64,000 nt of DNA from Mycolicibacter heraklionensis (GTDB lineage: Bacteria; Actinomycetota; Actinomycetes; Mycobacteriales; Mycobacteriaceae), in assembly GCF_019645815.1 (NCBI RefSeq), contig NZ_CP080997.1, positions 4,344,880 through 4,408,879 of the forward strand, read 5' to 3'. Each line of letters begins with the position of its first letter. The stretch's first letter is position 1. This document shows, in pieces, positions 1 to 7,967 of the stretch. Made by a program: the position numbers and the translations under genes. The notes below the pieces were generated by a model that worked only from the letters and a program-made list of their open reading frames with translations, was not told where the DNA came from and did not search any database.

Positions 1-378
1 CGCGTCGATCAGGGTGTCGCACAGCGTTTCGATGGAGGGCAGCTGGGCATGCACGCGTTTGCGGGTGAATCCGGCGTTGACCAGCTTGCGGCGCAACAGG
101 TGCGCGGGGTCGTCCATGTCGATCATGTACGGGAAGCCCGGCTGGTCGGGACGGATGCCGCCGGCGTTGGAGAACACCTCGGGTGTGCGTTCAGCGTCGA
201 TCACCGCCTGGTAGGTCGACGCCGCGGCCAGCCCATTGCGGTCCCGGAACACCGGCTCGTATGTGCGCATCCACCGGTAGGCGGCGCGCGCAGCACCGCC
301 GTCGGCGTAGAACGTGCCGTCGGTCAGATCGATGTCCGGCTTGGTGGTCGGCTTCGCTTCGGCCATTACCTCGGTCAT
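1..378 (-). CDS. cyp142: Cytochrome P450 CYP142, N-terminal part (runs off the window)
   Basis: Only the first 126 codons are present; the gene continues beyond base 1. The product reads from an ATG at 378 and includes the segments FRDRNGLAAAS, FSNAGGIRPDQP and MDDPAHLLRRKLVNAGFTRK. From memory these match M. tuberculosis CYP142 (Rv3518c) almost residue for residue. CYP142 oxidises the C26/C27 methyl of cholesterol or cholestenone side chains and acts as a backup for CYP125. The haem-binding Cys motif lies outside the window. The gene is divergent from the Rv3519-like gene with only 28 bases between the start codons, and no KstR-type palindrome is visible in that gap. Confidence 0.93.
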   Translation of the reverse strand, partial: MTEVMAEAKPTTKPDIDLTDGTFYADGGAARAAYRWMRTYEPVFRDRNGLAAASTYQAVIDAERTPEVFSNAGGIRPDQPGFPYMIDMDDPAHLLRRKLVNAGFTRKRVHAQLPSIETLCDTLIDA

Positions 379-406
379 TGGCGTCCTCCGGATTACAGTG
401 GGAGCC

Positions 407-1132
407 ATGGCTCTTTCACAGCACACCATCGCTGGCACTGTGCTTACCATGCCCGTCCGCATCCGTCACGCGGATGTACATTCCGCGATGTTTTCGGTGC
501 CCGCGGACGCCGCACAGGCGATGATCGACTACAGCGGCCTGCAGGTCTTCCAGCAGCAGCCGGGACGCGCCGTGGTCAACCTGATGCTGGCCCGCTACAT
601 CGACGGCGACCTGGGCCGCTACCTGGAGTTCGGCACCGCGGTGATGGTCAACCCGCCGGGCACCGAGGCGCGCGGCTGGCGAGCACTGGGCGCCGCGGGC
701 GCGTTCATCCACCACCTACCGGTCGACCAGGAGTTCACCCTCGAGGCCGGACGCACCATCTGGGGATTCCCGAAGATCATGGCGGACTTCACCGTTCGCG
801 ACGGCCGGCAGTTGGGTTTCGACGTCGCCGCGGACGGCCAGCACATCGCCACCATGGAATTCGGTCGCGGGCTACCGGTTCCGGGGCCGCTCACGTCGCG
901 GCCCCGGGTGCTCCAAGCGTTCAGCCACCTCGACGGCGTTACCCGCCAAGTGCCTTGGGAGATGCGGATTTCGAAGGTGCGCGGGTCGCTCGGTGGTACC
1001 ACGTTGCGGCTGGGCACCCACCCGTACGCGCGTGAGCTGGCCGCGCTGGGCCTGCCCAAGCGGCCGATGATGTCGTCGACCGTGGGCCGCGTCGAGATGA
1101 CCTTCGGCGACGCGCAGGTGGTGGGGGGTTAG
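407..1132 (+). CDS. Rv3519-like acetoacetate decarboxylase-fold protein
   Basis: The 241-residue product resembles Rv3519, a conserved member of the cholesterol cluster with an acetoacetate-decarboxylase-like fold (for example WGFPKIMADF near the middle, and RVEMTFGDAQ at the end). Its exact reaction is not known to me. The ATG at 407 was chosen because it gives the family length; an in-frame ATG at 449 is an alternative that would widen the promoter gap to cyp142. The stop codon TAG at 1130-1132 sits exactly where a degraded copy of the neighbouring fadD 3' end begins. This suggests the two genes were once convergent and abutting. Confidence 0.85.
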   Translation: MALSQHTIAGTVLTMPVRIRHADVHSAMFSVPADAAQAMIDYSGLQVFQQQPGRAVVNLMLARYIDGDLGRYLEFGTAVMVNPPGTEARGWRALGAAGAFIHHLPVDQEFTLEAGRTIWGFPKIMADFTVRDGRQLGFDVAADGQHIATMEFGRGLPVPGPLTSRPRVLQAFSHLDGVTRQVPWEMRISKVRGSLGGTTLRLGTHPYARELAALGLPKRPMMSSTVGRVEMTFGDAQVVGG

Positions 1133-1290
1133 ATCTTGGCGGCCCGCCTCTCCCATTACGGGTCGCGCAGTTCCGCTTGTACAGCTTGCCGTTGGGGTCG
1201 CTGGGGGTCTCAGCGATGGAGCCACCCATCTGCATACAGGCGGTGCCGCGATGCCACCGGGTGCTGCCGTCAGGGTCCGGGTGGGCGTCC
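1130..1290 (-). pseudogene. Decayed 3'-end fragment of the adjacent fadD gene
   Basis: Bases 1131-1218 align closely with 4261-4347, the last codons of the intact fadD (DPNGKLYKR followed by the terminal residues), with scattered substitutions and small indels. The alignment then jumps to the MQMGGS region of fadD (about 4716-4746). About 370 bases of the parent are therefore missing from this copy. Similarity fades after about 1245. It is a non-functional duplicate and forms the left flank of the toxin-immunity insertion. Confidence 0.8.
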
Positions 1291-1368
1291 ACGGGGGCTG
1301 ACCATCGCCCGGGGTTGAGGTTCTGACTGAATTGTCGGCGACGCAAGCACGGGGTTACCGTTCTCGGC

Positions 1369-3037
1369 GTGCCCGAAGAACGCGGTGCGTTCGCCGATGC
1401 TGCGCGGAAGCGCGAAACGCAACTGGCGCAACGGCTGGCGTCATCCGTGGCAGCAGATCAGGAGTTCGAGGCGCTGCTGCGCGGCGCCGTGCAGCACAAC
1501 CGCGAGTACCGGCAGCGTCTTGATGCCATCGAAGCAGAGGTCAGGCAGGCCGCCGCCACCTGGCGGGGCCTGGACACTCCCGCGGGTGCTCACCAGTTCC
1601 AGCAGTTCTTGACCGGCAAAGCCCGCGAGATCTACAAGATCGTTGCCGACGGCCTTGCCGACAGTCGAGCCAGGTCCCAGGCGGTGCAGGCGCTCGGTGG
1701 GCGCTACACGGTCGAGGGCGGGTTGCGCCGGGCGCCGACCGACGGCTCGGACCCCACGGTGCACTTGGCCGGCTGGGGTCGGCCCTTGAGTCCGCCGCCC
1801 AAAGGCCCAGCGAATCCGAGCGCGTTCGACGATCTGCTGCGGGCCAACGACCAGGCGGTGCTCGACGCGATGGCACGCGTGCGAGCCGCCCGAAAGGCGC
1901 TCGACGACGCTGCCGGCGAGGCCTATGCCCACGGCGCCGGCAGCGATGAGGCCCAACAGGCGATGACCCGACTGCCGGCATTGAAGAAGAACCTCGCCGA
2001 CGCCCTTGATGAGTTGGGCAAAATCCCCGACTACTCCACCATCGACCCCGCCTCGGTGCACCTCGGCCCGGACGGAGCCTTGTCGTTCACCTATACCCTT
2101 GCGGGCCAGAAGATGGTGGTGACCGGGGCGCTCGAGAACGGCACCGGCGAAATCTACGACCAGGGCGCCAGCAACGGCAGCGGCGCCTACTTCACCTACC
2201 ACGACGGGAAATTGGCCGCCTCCCGACTCCTCGATCCCGGCCGTGTCACCCCCGATGACGCACTGCTGCAGAACGTCATCTTCACCGCGGTCGGCGCCGG
2301 ACCCGCGATGAGCGCAGGCAAGGCCGGTGTCGAAGCCGGGTGGCAGGGCATGCGGTCATTGTTTGCCCGCGAAGCCCTTGAAGCCGGCGGCGGTGCAGCC
2401 ACTGGCCTGACCGCTGACAACGTGCTCCCGCGGGCGATCGCCCAAGCAGAAATCCGCGCCCAAGCCGCCGCGGATGACCTCGCCATCCGCCACCCCCCCC
2501 ACCACGGTTACCGCCGGCGGCGACCACATCCCACCCCTCACGACAGCCGAACACGGCCCGCCGGCCGTCACTCACGAGCACCCGCTGCCGGACACCGGTC
2601 CACACCTTCCTCATCCACTGCCGTCCGAACCGATGTCGTCGTGGCCCGCATTCACGCTGGAGAACCCCCTCGATCACATGAGTCCGCAGCTGCGAATCTT
2701 GTCCGAGCAGCACCTCACTGGCAGCGGCGAAACTGTGCTCGGACCGTTTCAGCCAACTGTGGGACCGTCCTACATCGAGGTCGCACAGGAACGCGGCGCC
2801 AGCTACTTTGACATCGGGCAACAAGCATGGAATGCAGCCCCCGAGACCGAACGGCTCGCCGCAAACCAACATGTGCTTGATATCGCAATCACCAATCGCG
2901 ATCGAATTACGCTATCAGTACCATTTCGCATGATCCGGCAAGACAGTTACACTGGGGCCGAGATCAGGTATCTCGAATCCCACGGATACGTCCGCAGCGG
3001 CAATACCTTGGTTCCGCCAGTCCTAGGGAGTGGGTAA
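1369..3037 (+). pseudogene. Polymorphic-toxin-like secreted protein, split by a frameshift at a C8 tract
   Basis: Reading from GTG 1369, the first frame encodes an alpha-helical, Ala-rich N-terminal region. From memory it resembles the DUF4226-type region of mycobacterial secreted proteins. A middle domain and a Gly-rich stretch follow. At 2493-2500 there is a run of eight Cs, after which this frame degenerates into Arg/His/Pro-rich nonsense to 2811. The +1-shifted frame opens at about 2474 and gives a coherent Pro-rich linker followed by a globular C-terminal domain (GASYFDIGQQAW, RDRITLSVPFRMIRQ, YLESHGYV) ending at 3037. Removing one C would fuse the two parts into a protein of about 555 residues. 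The C-terminal domain is built like a polymorphic toxin tip, but I cannot name its family. The gene is followed directly by a likely immunity gene. It could be a true pseudogene, a phase-variable locus or an assembly error. Confidence 0.6.
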
Positions 3038-3038
3038 G

Positions 3039-3452
3039 ATGACGCGATTACTCGAATTATTCCTGAAGTATCTCCAAGTGTTGTATTTGGACCCAAAATA
3101 TCGGATCACCAACTCCACAACCACCGGCTCGCGCACAGAGAATGCGTCGCTGCGAATGACCGGCGACACCACCAGCTGGCAGCTAATAAATGACAGAGGA
3201 CAGATTTACGTAGCGGTCGCCCCAACCCGGCTGGATACTGTCGAGAATTGGTTCAGACTCACAATCATCCAACAATATCTTGACGGAGTGGAAGAACATA
3301 CCACGGTGCTCACCGACGAGCTTGCGGCTTGGCTGAGCGACAATATCAGCCGAGTGGAAGCACTGTTCGATGATTCGATTGTAGAAGCTTCCTGCAAAGC
3401 CCTGATCGCCCTGGAAGAATTGAAGGCCACTGAACTATTTGGACCACCCTAA
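3039..3452 (+). CDS. Putative immunity protein, intact copy 1 of 3
   Basis: A 137-residue soluble protein starting at ATG 3039, one base after the toxin-like frame stops; AGGGAG at 3025-3030 is a good ribosome binding site. It has no signal peptide or membrane segment. Visible landmarks are FLKYLQVLYLDP at the N-terminus, SWQLINDRGQIYVAVAPTRL in the middle and EASCKALIALEELKA near the C-terminus. Two decayed paralogues follow in tandem. Small size, tight coupling to a toxin-like gene, AT-richer sequence than the core genes and tandem duplication are typical of immunity genes. The function is inferred from context only. Confidence 0.6.
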   Translation: MTRLLELFLKYLQVLYLDPKYRITNSTTTGSRTENASLRMTGDTTSWQLINDRGQIYVAVAPTRLDTVENWFRLTIIQQYLDGVEEHTTVLTDELAAWLSDNISRVEALFDDSIVEASCKALIALEELKATELFGPP

Positions 3453-3516
3453 AGGTTGAGACTTACAACGGAGTTCTCCCGAATCAAATGGATTCCGTCA
3501 AGTGGAGGTCATTGGA

Positions 3517-3953
3517 ATGAAGACCCTTTTGGAATATTTCCTGAAACATTCTGAGGCGTTGTATCTCGACCCTCAATACCACATTGCCAATTCCAGCAGT
3601 CGCGGCCTTCCCACGATCGATGCCTCCCTGAGCTGACGGGACCGACCCTAAGTTGGAATTTTGCCAATAACCGAGGGCAGATGGCGCTTACGGTAGCGCC
3701 TACGCAGCTAGCTACGCCCGAGAACTGTTTTTGGGTCTCCTTACTCAAGCAGTATGTCGACAACGAACCGGACATTCACTACCAGTCAGCGGCGGAAGAG
3801 ATCGCTTGGGTGCGCGAAAATATGGATGGGGTCGAGGAAATTTTTTCTAACACGTCGACACTCGATGAGACATGCAAAGAATTGCGAGCATTACGGCCAT
3901 CCAACTCAGACCAGTATTGGTCACGCTGGCGTCAGCAGCAGGGGCTCAGTTAA
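3517..3953 (+). pseudogene. Frameshifted immunity-gene paralogue, copy 2
   Basis: From ATG 3517 the sequence reads MKTLLEYFLKHSEALYLDPQ and stops early at a TGA around 3634-3636. A neighbouring frame then continues the same family (TGPTLSWNFANNRGQMALTV, ENCFWVSLLKQYVD, DETCKELRAL) to a stop at 3951-3953. It lines up along its length with the intact copy at 3039-3452, so a small indel near 3633 has inactivated it. Confidence 0.7.
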
Positions 3954-3960
3954 TTCCCTA

Positions 3961-4225
3961 ATGAGGACCCTGTTGGAGTTCCATCTTCGGTGCCCTCTGA
4001 ATCCCGATTATCGGCAACTGTTTCCGAGTCCCTATCGTCCGGGAGCATCTGGATGGCTTCGATGAGACTAGCGTGGTATCGCCAGCAGGGACGGCATCGT
4101 GGGCCCGCGACGTTGTGAGGCGCATTGAGGATCCGTTCGCAGAGCCATTGGTAGGCCAGTCATGCAAGGCGCTTTCCGCGCTGGAGGAAGCAAACGCGTT
4201 GAAGTATTGGGGCCCACCGAGGTAG
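3961..4225 (+). pseudogene. Remnant of immunity-gene paralogue, copy 3
   Basis: ATG 3961 opens MRTLLEFHLRCPLNPDYR, matching the start of the two upstream copies. That frame then degenerates. A different frame resumes family sequence (GTASWARDVVRRIEDPF, SCKALSALEEANALKYWGPP) up to TAG 4223-4225. The middle third of the gene is missing or scrambled. It is the last element before the fadD 3' end. Confidence 0.65.
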
Positions 4226-4259
4226 TTCCCCGGCCGGATCAATAATCCCTAGCTGCCCC

Positions 4260-5810
4260 CTAGATCTTGGCGTCCCGCCCCTCCCAGTACGGGTCGCGCA
4301 GCTTGCGCTTGTACAGCTTGCCGTTGGGGTCGCGGGGCATCTCGGCGATGTAGTCGATCGACTTGGGCAGCTTGAACTTCGCCAGCCGCGCCGCCGCGTA
4401 CTCCATCAGCTCGGCGGTCAGCGCGTCATCGCCCACCACGCCGTCGGCCGGCTGCACGACGGCCTTGATCGCCTCGCCCCAGTCCTCGTCGGGCACCCCG
4501 AACACCGCGACGTCGAGCACCTTCGGGTGAATGATCAGCTCGTTCTCGATTTCGGCCGGGTAGACGTTGACCCCGCCGGAGATGATCATGTTGGTCTTGC
4601 GGTCCTGCAGGTACAGGTAGCCGTCCTCGTCGAGATAGCCGACGTCGCCGACGGTGAACAGGTCACCGGCGCGGTTTTCGGCGGTCTTCTTTTCGTCATT
4701 GTGGTAGGCGAAGGTGGAGCCGCCCATCTGCATGTAGACGGTGCCGACCTCACCGGCCGGCAGCTCGTTGCCGTCGTCGTCGAGCACCTTGACCACCGAA
4801 TACGGCCAGGCCTTGCCCACCGAACCGGGGTGGGTCAGCCACTCGGCGCCGCTGATCTTGGTGCCGCCGCCCTCGGTGGCGGCGTAGTACTCGGTGATCA
4901 CCGGACCCCACCAGTCCAACATCTGACGCTTGACCTCGGGCGGACACGGCGCAGCGCCGTGGATGATGTTGCGCAACGAGGACACGTCGTAGCGCTCGCG
5001 CACCTCGGCGGGCAGCGCCAAAAGCCGACGGAATTGGGTCGGCACCATGTGACTGTGGGTGACCTTATGCTCGGCGATCAGCGCCAGCATCTCTTCAGGG
5101 TCCCACTTGTCCATCAGCACCACCTTGTGGCCCAGCTGGATGGAGATCGATGAGAAGTTCAGCACCGCAGTGTGATACAGCGGCGAACCACAGATGTGTA
5201 CGTGGTTGTCGAACGGCAACAGGTCATAGAGCGCGAAGAACCCGGCCGAGGCGACCGGAACCGCGTCGGGGTCTGCGCCGGTCAGCGGGCGCTTGACGCC
5301 CTTGGGCTTACCGGTGGTACCGGAGGTGTAGAGCATCGCGGCGCCCATGGTGCGCACGTCGGGCCGGGTCGCTGGCTCGTCGGCGCCCAAAGCGGACAGC
5401 GGGGTGAACCCCTCGATGTCTCCGACGGCGAACCGCCCCTGCGCGGGCAGGCCGGACTCGTCCGCGGCGATCTTGGACGCCTCAGCGAAACGCTCATGAG
5501 CGACAACAACTTTCGCGCCACTGTCGGAAAGGATGTAGCCGATCTCCGGACCGGTCAGGTGCCAGTTGATGGCCACGATGTAGAGCCCGGTCTGCATGGC
5601 GGCGAAGTACACCGCGAGCGTGTCGACGATGTTCGGCAGCACCATCACCAGCACGTCGCCGGGCTCCAGACCCATCGCCTGCAGGCCGCGGCCGTAGCGG
5701 TCGGCGCGAGCAGCCAGTTCCCCGTAGGTCAGCTGACCACCGTGGACGTCGACCACGGCGACGGCGTCGGGGGTGTCACGGGCAATGTTCCACAGGCCGG
5801 CTTCACTCAT
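4260..5810 (-). CDS. FadD-family acyl/steroid-CoA ligase
   Basis: A 516-residue ANL-superfamily adenylating enzyme that makes acyl-CoA through an acyl-AMP intermediate. Visible motifs are the P-loop YTSGTTGKPKG (residues 161-171), YYAATEGGG, the GDVGYLDEDGYL / QDRKTNMIISGG hinge region, and a C-terminal PRDPNGKLYKRKL carrying the catalytic Lys. It does not look like M. tuberculosis FadD19, which I would expect near cyp142. I therefore leave the symbol blank and infer a sterol side-chain or ring-fragment substrate. A KstR-type operator lies 11 bases upstream of the start, which supports a role in steroid catabolism. A degraded second copy of its 3' end is found at 1130-1290. Confidence 0.88.
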   Translation of the reverse strand: MSEAGLWNIARDTPDAVAVVDVHGGQLTYGELAARADRYGRGLQAMGLEPGDVLVMVLPNIVDTLAVYFAAMQTGLYIVAINWHLTGPEIGYILSDSGAKVVVAHERFAEASKIAADESGLPAQGRFAVGDIEGFTPLSALGADEPATRPDVRTMGAAMLYTSGTTGKPKGVKRPLTGADPDAVPVASAGFFALYDLLPFDNHVHICGSPLYHTAVLNFSSISIQLGHKVVLMDKWDPEEMLALIAEHKVTHSHMVPTQFRRLLALPAEVRERYDVSSLRNIIHGAAPCPPEVKRQMLDWWGPVITEYYAATEGGGTKISGAEWLTHPGSVGKAWPYSVVKVLDDDGNELPAGEVGTVYMQMGGSTFAYHNDEKKTAENRAGDLFTVGDVGYLDEDGYLYLQDRKTNMIISGGVNVYPAEIENELIIHPKVLDVAVFGVPDEDWGEAIKAVVQPADGVVGDDALTAELMEYAAARLAKFKLPKSIDYIAEMPRDPNGKLYKRKLRDPYWEGRDAKI

Positions 5811-5820
5811 TCGGCCAATC

Positions 5821-5834
5821 TAGAACGCGTTCTA
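5821..5834. promoter_or_regulatory. KstR-type operator upstream of fadD
   Basis: TAGAACGCGTTCTA matches the KstR consensus tnnAACnnGTTnnA at every fixed position and is a perfect palindrome. It lies immediately upstream of the fadD start, so KstR is expected to repress fadD until a cholesterol-derived CoA thioester is bound. Confidence 0.85.
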
Positions 5835-5876
5835 GTCTGCCCGCAAGGTGGGACCAGCGCCGCGCGCCGAACCGAA

Positions 5877-6908
5877 CTAAACCAGCGAGGCCAGCTGCTG
5901 AATCTGCTCGGCGCTGCGTCCGGTGACCACCATCGTGGTGACGCCGGCGGCCTCCCACACCTTGATCTGCTTACGGACGTAGTCGACGTCGCCCACGATC
6001 GCGGCGTCGTCCACCAGCTCGTCGGGGATGATCTCGCCGGCTTTGTCCTTTTGTCCGCTGCGGAACAACTTGGTCACGTCGTCGACAACCTCGCCGTAGC
6101 CCATCCGGCGGTAGACCTCGGCGTGGAAGTTGGTGTCCTCGGAACCCATGCCGCCCATGTAGAGCGCCAGGTAGGGCTTCATCGCCGCGAACGCCGCGGC
6201 ACGGTCGGAGGTGATGACGATATTGGCCGTCGCGCAGATCTCGAAGTCTTCGCGGGTGCGCCGCGCTCCGGGCCGCGCGAAGCCCTCGTCGAGCCATTCG
6301 TTGTACATGTCGGCCAGCCGCGGGGCGTAGAAGATCGGCAGCCAGCCGTCGGCGATCTCGGCGGCCAGCGCGATGTTCTTCGGGCCTTCGGCGCCGAGCA
6401 TCACCGGGATGTCGGCCCGACGCGGGTGGGTGATCGGCTTGAGCGCCTTACCGAGCCCGGTGCTGCCCTCACCGCTGATCGGCAGCGGGTAGTGCGGGCC
6501 GGCGCTGGTCACCGGGGCGTCGCGGGCCCACACCTGACGCAGGATGTCGATGTACTCGCGGGTGCGGGCCAGTGGTTTGCCGAAGCGCTGGCCGTACCAG
6601 CCCTCCACCACCTGCGGCCCGGAGACACCCAGGCCCAGGATGTGGCGGCCACCGGAGAGGTGGTCCAACGTCAAGGCGGCCATCGCGCAGGCCGTGGGGG
6701 TGCGTGCCGACAGCTGCACCACCGAGGTGCCCAGCCGAACCCGTGACGTCGACGAGCCCCACCAGGCCAGCGGTGTGTAGGCGTCCGAACCCCATGCCTC
6801 GGCGGTGAAAACCGAGTCGAAGCCTGAGCCCTCGGCCGCGGCGACCAGTTCAGCGTGGTTGGTCGGCGGCTGCGCGCCCCAATATCCGAGTTGCAGTCCC
6901 AGCTTCAT
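5877..6908 (-). CDS. LLM-class F420-dependent oxidoreductase, Rv3520c equivalent
   Basis: A 343-residue luciferase-like (bacterial LLM fold) protein. The sequence MKLGLQLGYWGAQPP at the start, TAEAWGSDAYTPLAWWGS and LSGGRHILGLGVSGPQVVEGW is nearly identical to what I recall of Rv3520c. Such proteins use deazaflavin F420 for hydride transfer; the substrate of this one in steroid catabolism is not established. ATG 6908 was chosen over longer in-frame starts because it matches the known N-terminus. A KstR-type site lies about 35 bases upstream and is shared with the divergent DUF35 gene. Confidence 0.9.
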   Translation of the reverse strand: MKLGLQLGYWGAQPPTNHAELVAAAEGSGFDSVFTAEAWGSDAYTPLAWWGSSTSRVRLGTSVVQLSARTPTACAMAALTLDHLSGGRHILGLGVSGPQVVEGWYGQRFGKPLARTREYIDILRQVWARDAPVTSAGPHYPLPISGEGSTGLGKALKPITHPRRADIPVMLGAEGPKNIALAAEIADGWLPIFYAPRLADMYNEWLDEGFARPGARRTREDFEICATANIVITSDRAAAFAAMKPYLALYMGGMGSEDTNFHAEVYRRMGYGEVVDDVTKLFRSGQKDKAGEIIPDELVDDAAIVGDVDYVRKQIKVWEAAGVTTMVVTGRSAEQIQQLASLV

Positions 6909-6943
6909 CCTTGGCTCCTCGCTTGCCTGCTTGCCACCATTGT

Positions 6944-6957
6944 TAGAACCTGTTCTA
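6944..6957. promoter_or_regulatory. KstR-type operator in the divergent Rv3520c-like/DUF35 promoter
   Basis: TAGAACCTGTTCTA fits tnnAACnnGTTnnA. It lies between the start at 6908 on the minus strand and GTG 6967 on the plus strand, so one site could control both the oxidoreductase and the DUF35-ltp4-ltp3 unit. Confidence 0.85.
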
Positions 6958-6966
6958 CTCGATGCC

Positions 6967-7959
6967 GTGACTGCCAGCCAAAGCAACCGCGCGCAGATCG
7001 ATGAGCATGAGCCACCCCTCTCTGCGCCGCTGAAGTTGTCCTTCGACTACACACGTTCAGTCGGCCCCGTTCTCGGCGCGTTCTTCACCGCGCTGCGTGA
7101 GCGCCGCATCGTCGGCGTACGTGGTTCCGACGGTCGGGTGTACGTGCCGCCGGCCGAGTATGACCCGGTCAGCTACGCACCGCTCACCGAGATCGTACCG
7201 GTGGCCAGTGTCGGGACCGTGGTGTCGTGGTCTTGGCAGCCGGCCCCGCTGGAGGGCCAACCGCTGGACACCCCATTCGCCTGGGCGCTGATCAAACTTG
7301 ACGGTGCCGACGTGCCGTTGCTACACGCGGTGGCGGCCGAAAGCCCCGACGCCATCAGCACCGGCACACGGGTGCACGCGCACTGGGCCGACGAAACCGT
7401 CGGCGCCATCACCGATATCGCCTACTTCGCGATCGGCGAGGAGGCCGAGCCGGTAGCCGACACCACCGACGAGCGGGACCCGGTCACCATGGTGGTGGTT
7501 CCGACCAGCATCGAGATCCAGCACAGTGCCTCGCGCCCGGAGAGCGCTTACCTGCTGGCACTGCAGGAAGGCAAGCTGCTCGGCGCCCGTACCGGCGAAA
7601 CCGGCAAGGTGTATTTCCCTGCGCGCGAAGCCGACCCAGCCACCGGCTTGCAATTGGACAACTTCGTCGAGCTGCCCGACAAGGGCACGGTGACCACGTT
7701 CGCCATCATCAACATCCCGTTCGCCGGGCAGCGCATCAAGCCGCCGTACGTGGCCGCCTATGTGCTGCTCGACGGCGCCGACATCCCCTTCCTGCACTTG
7801 GTGTCTGACATCGACGCACACGAGGTGCGGATGGGTATGCGCGTCGAGGCGGTGTGGAAGCCCCGCGAGGAGTGGGGTCTGGGCATCGACAACATCGAAT
7901 ACTTCCGGCCCACCGGCGAACCGGACGCCGACTACGACACCTACAAACACCACCTGTGA
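6967..7959 (+). CDS. Tandem DUF35/OB-fold protein, Rv3521 equivalent
   Basis: A 330-residue protein containing two DUF35-like OB-fold units. The first has GVRGSDGRVYVPPAEYDP and the second GARTGETGKVYFPAREADP. Each occupies the place where a zinc ribbon normally precedes the OB fold, yet the whole protein contains no cysteine, so the zinc ribbon is absent. DUF35 domains are known to partner thiolase-like Ltp proteins (as ChsH2 does with Ltp2 in side-chain retro-aldol cleavage). The location directly ahead of ltp4 and ltp3 suggests it is their partner. GTG 6967 was chosen because the KstR site lies just before it and the N-terminus then matches Rv3521 from memory. Confidence 0.82.
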   Translation: MTASQSNRAQIDEHEPPLSAPLKLSFDYTRSVGPVLGAFFTALRERRIVGVRGSDGRVYVPPAEYDPVSYAPLTEIVPVASVGTVVSWSWQPAPLEGQPLDTPFAWALIKLDGADVPLLHAVAAESPDAISTGTRVHAHWADETVGAITDIAYFAIGEEAEPVADTTDERDPVTMVVVPTSIEIQHSASRPESAYLLALQEGKLLGARTGETGKVYFPAREADPATGLQLDNFVELPDKGTVTTFAIINIPFAGQRIKPPYVAAYVLLDGADIPFLHLVSDIDAHEVRMGMRVEAVWKPREEWGLGIDNIEYFRPTGEPDADYDTYKHHL

Positions 7960-7967
7960 GGGGCAGC

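Noticed and set aside
49-1035. Plus-strand frame covering cyp142 and the Rv3519-like gene
   Set aside because: His/Arg/Gly-rich shadow. The real genes are in other frames and match known families.
4260-5810. Naming the CoA ligase FadD19
   Set aside because: The sequence differs from what I recall of FadD19 (for example its LYTGGTTGFPKG loop). Only the genomic neighbourhood is similar.
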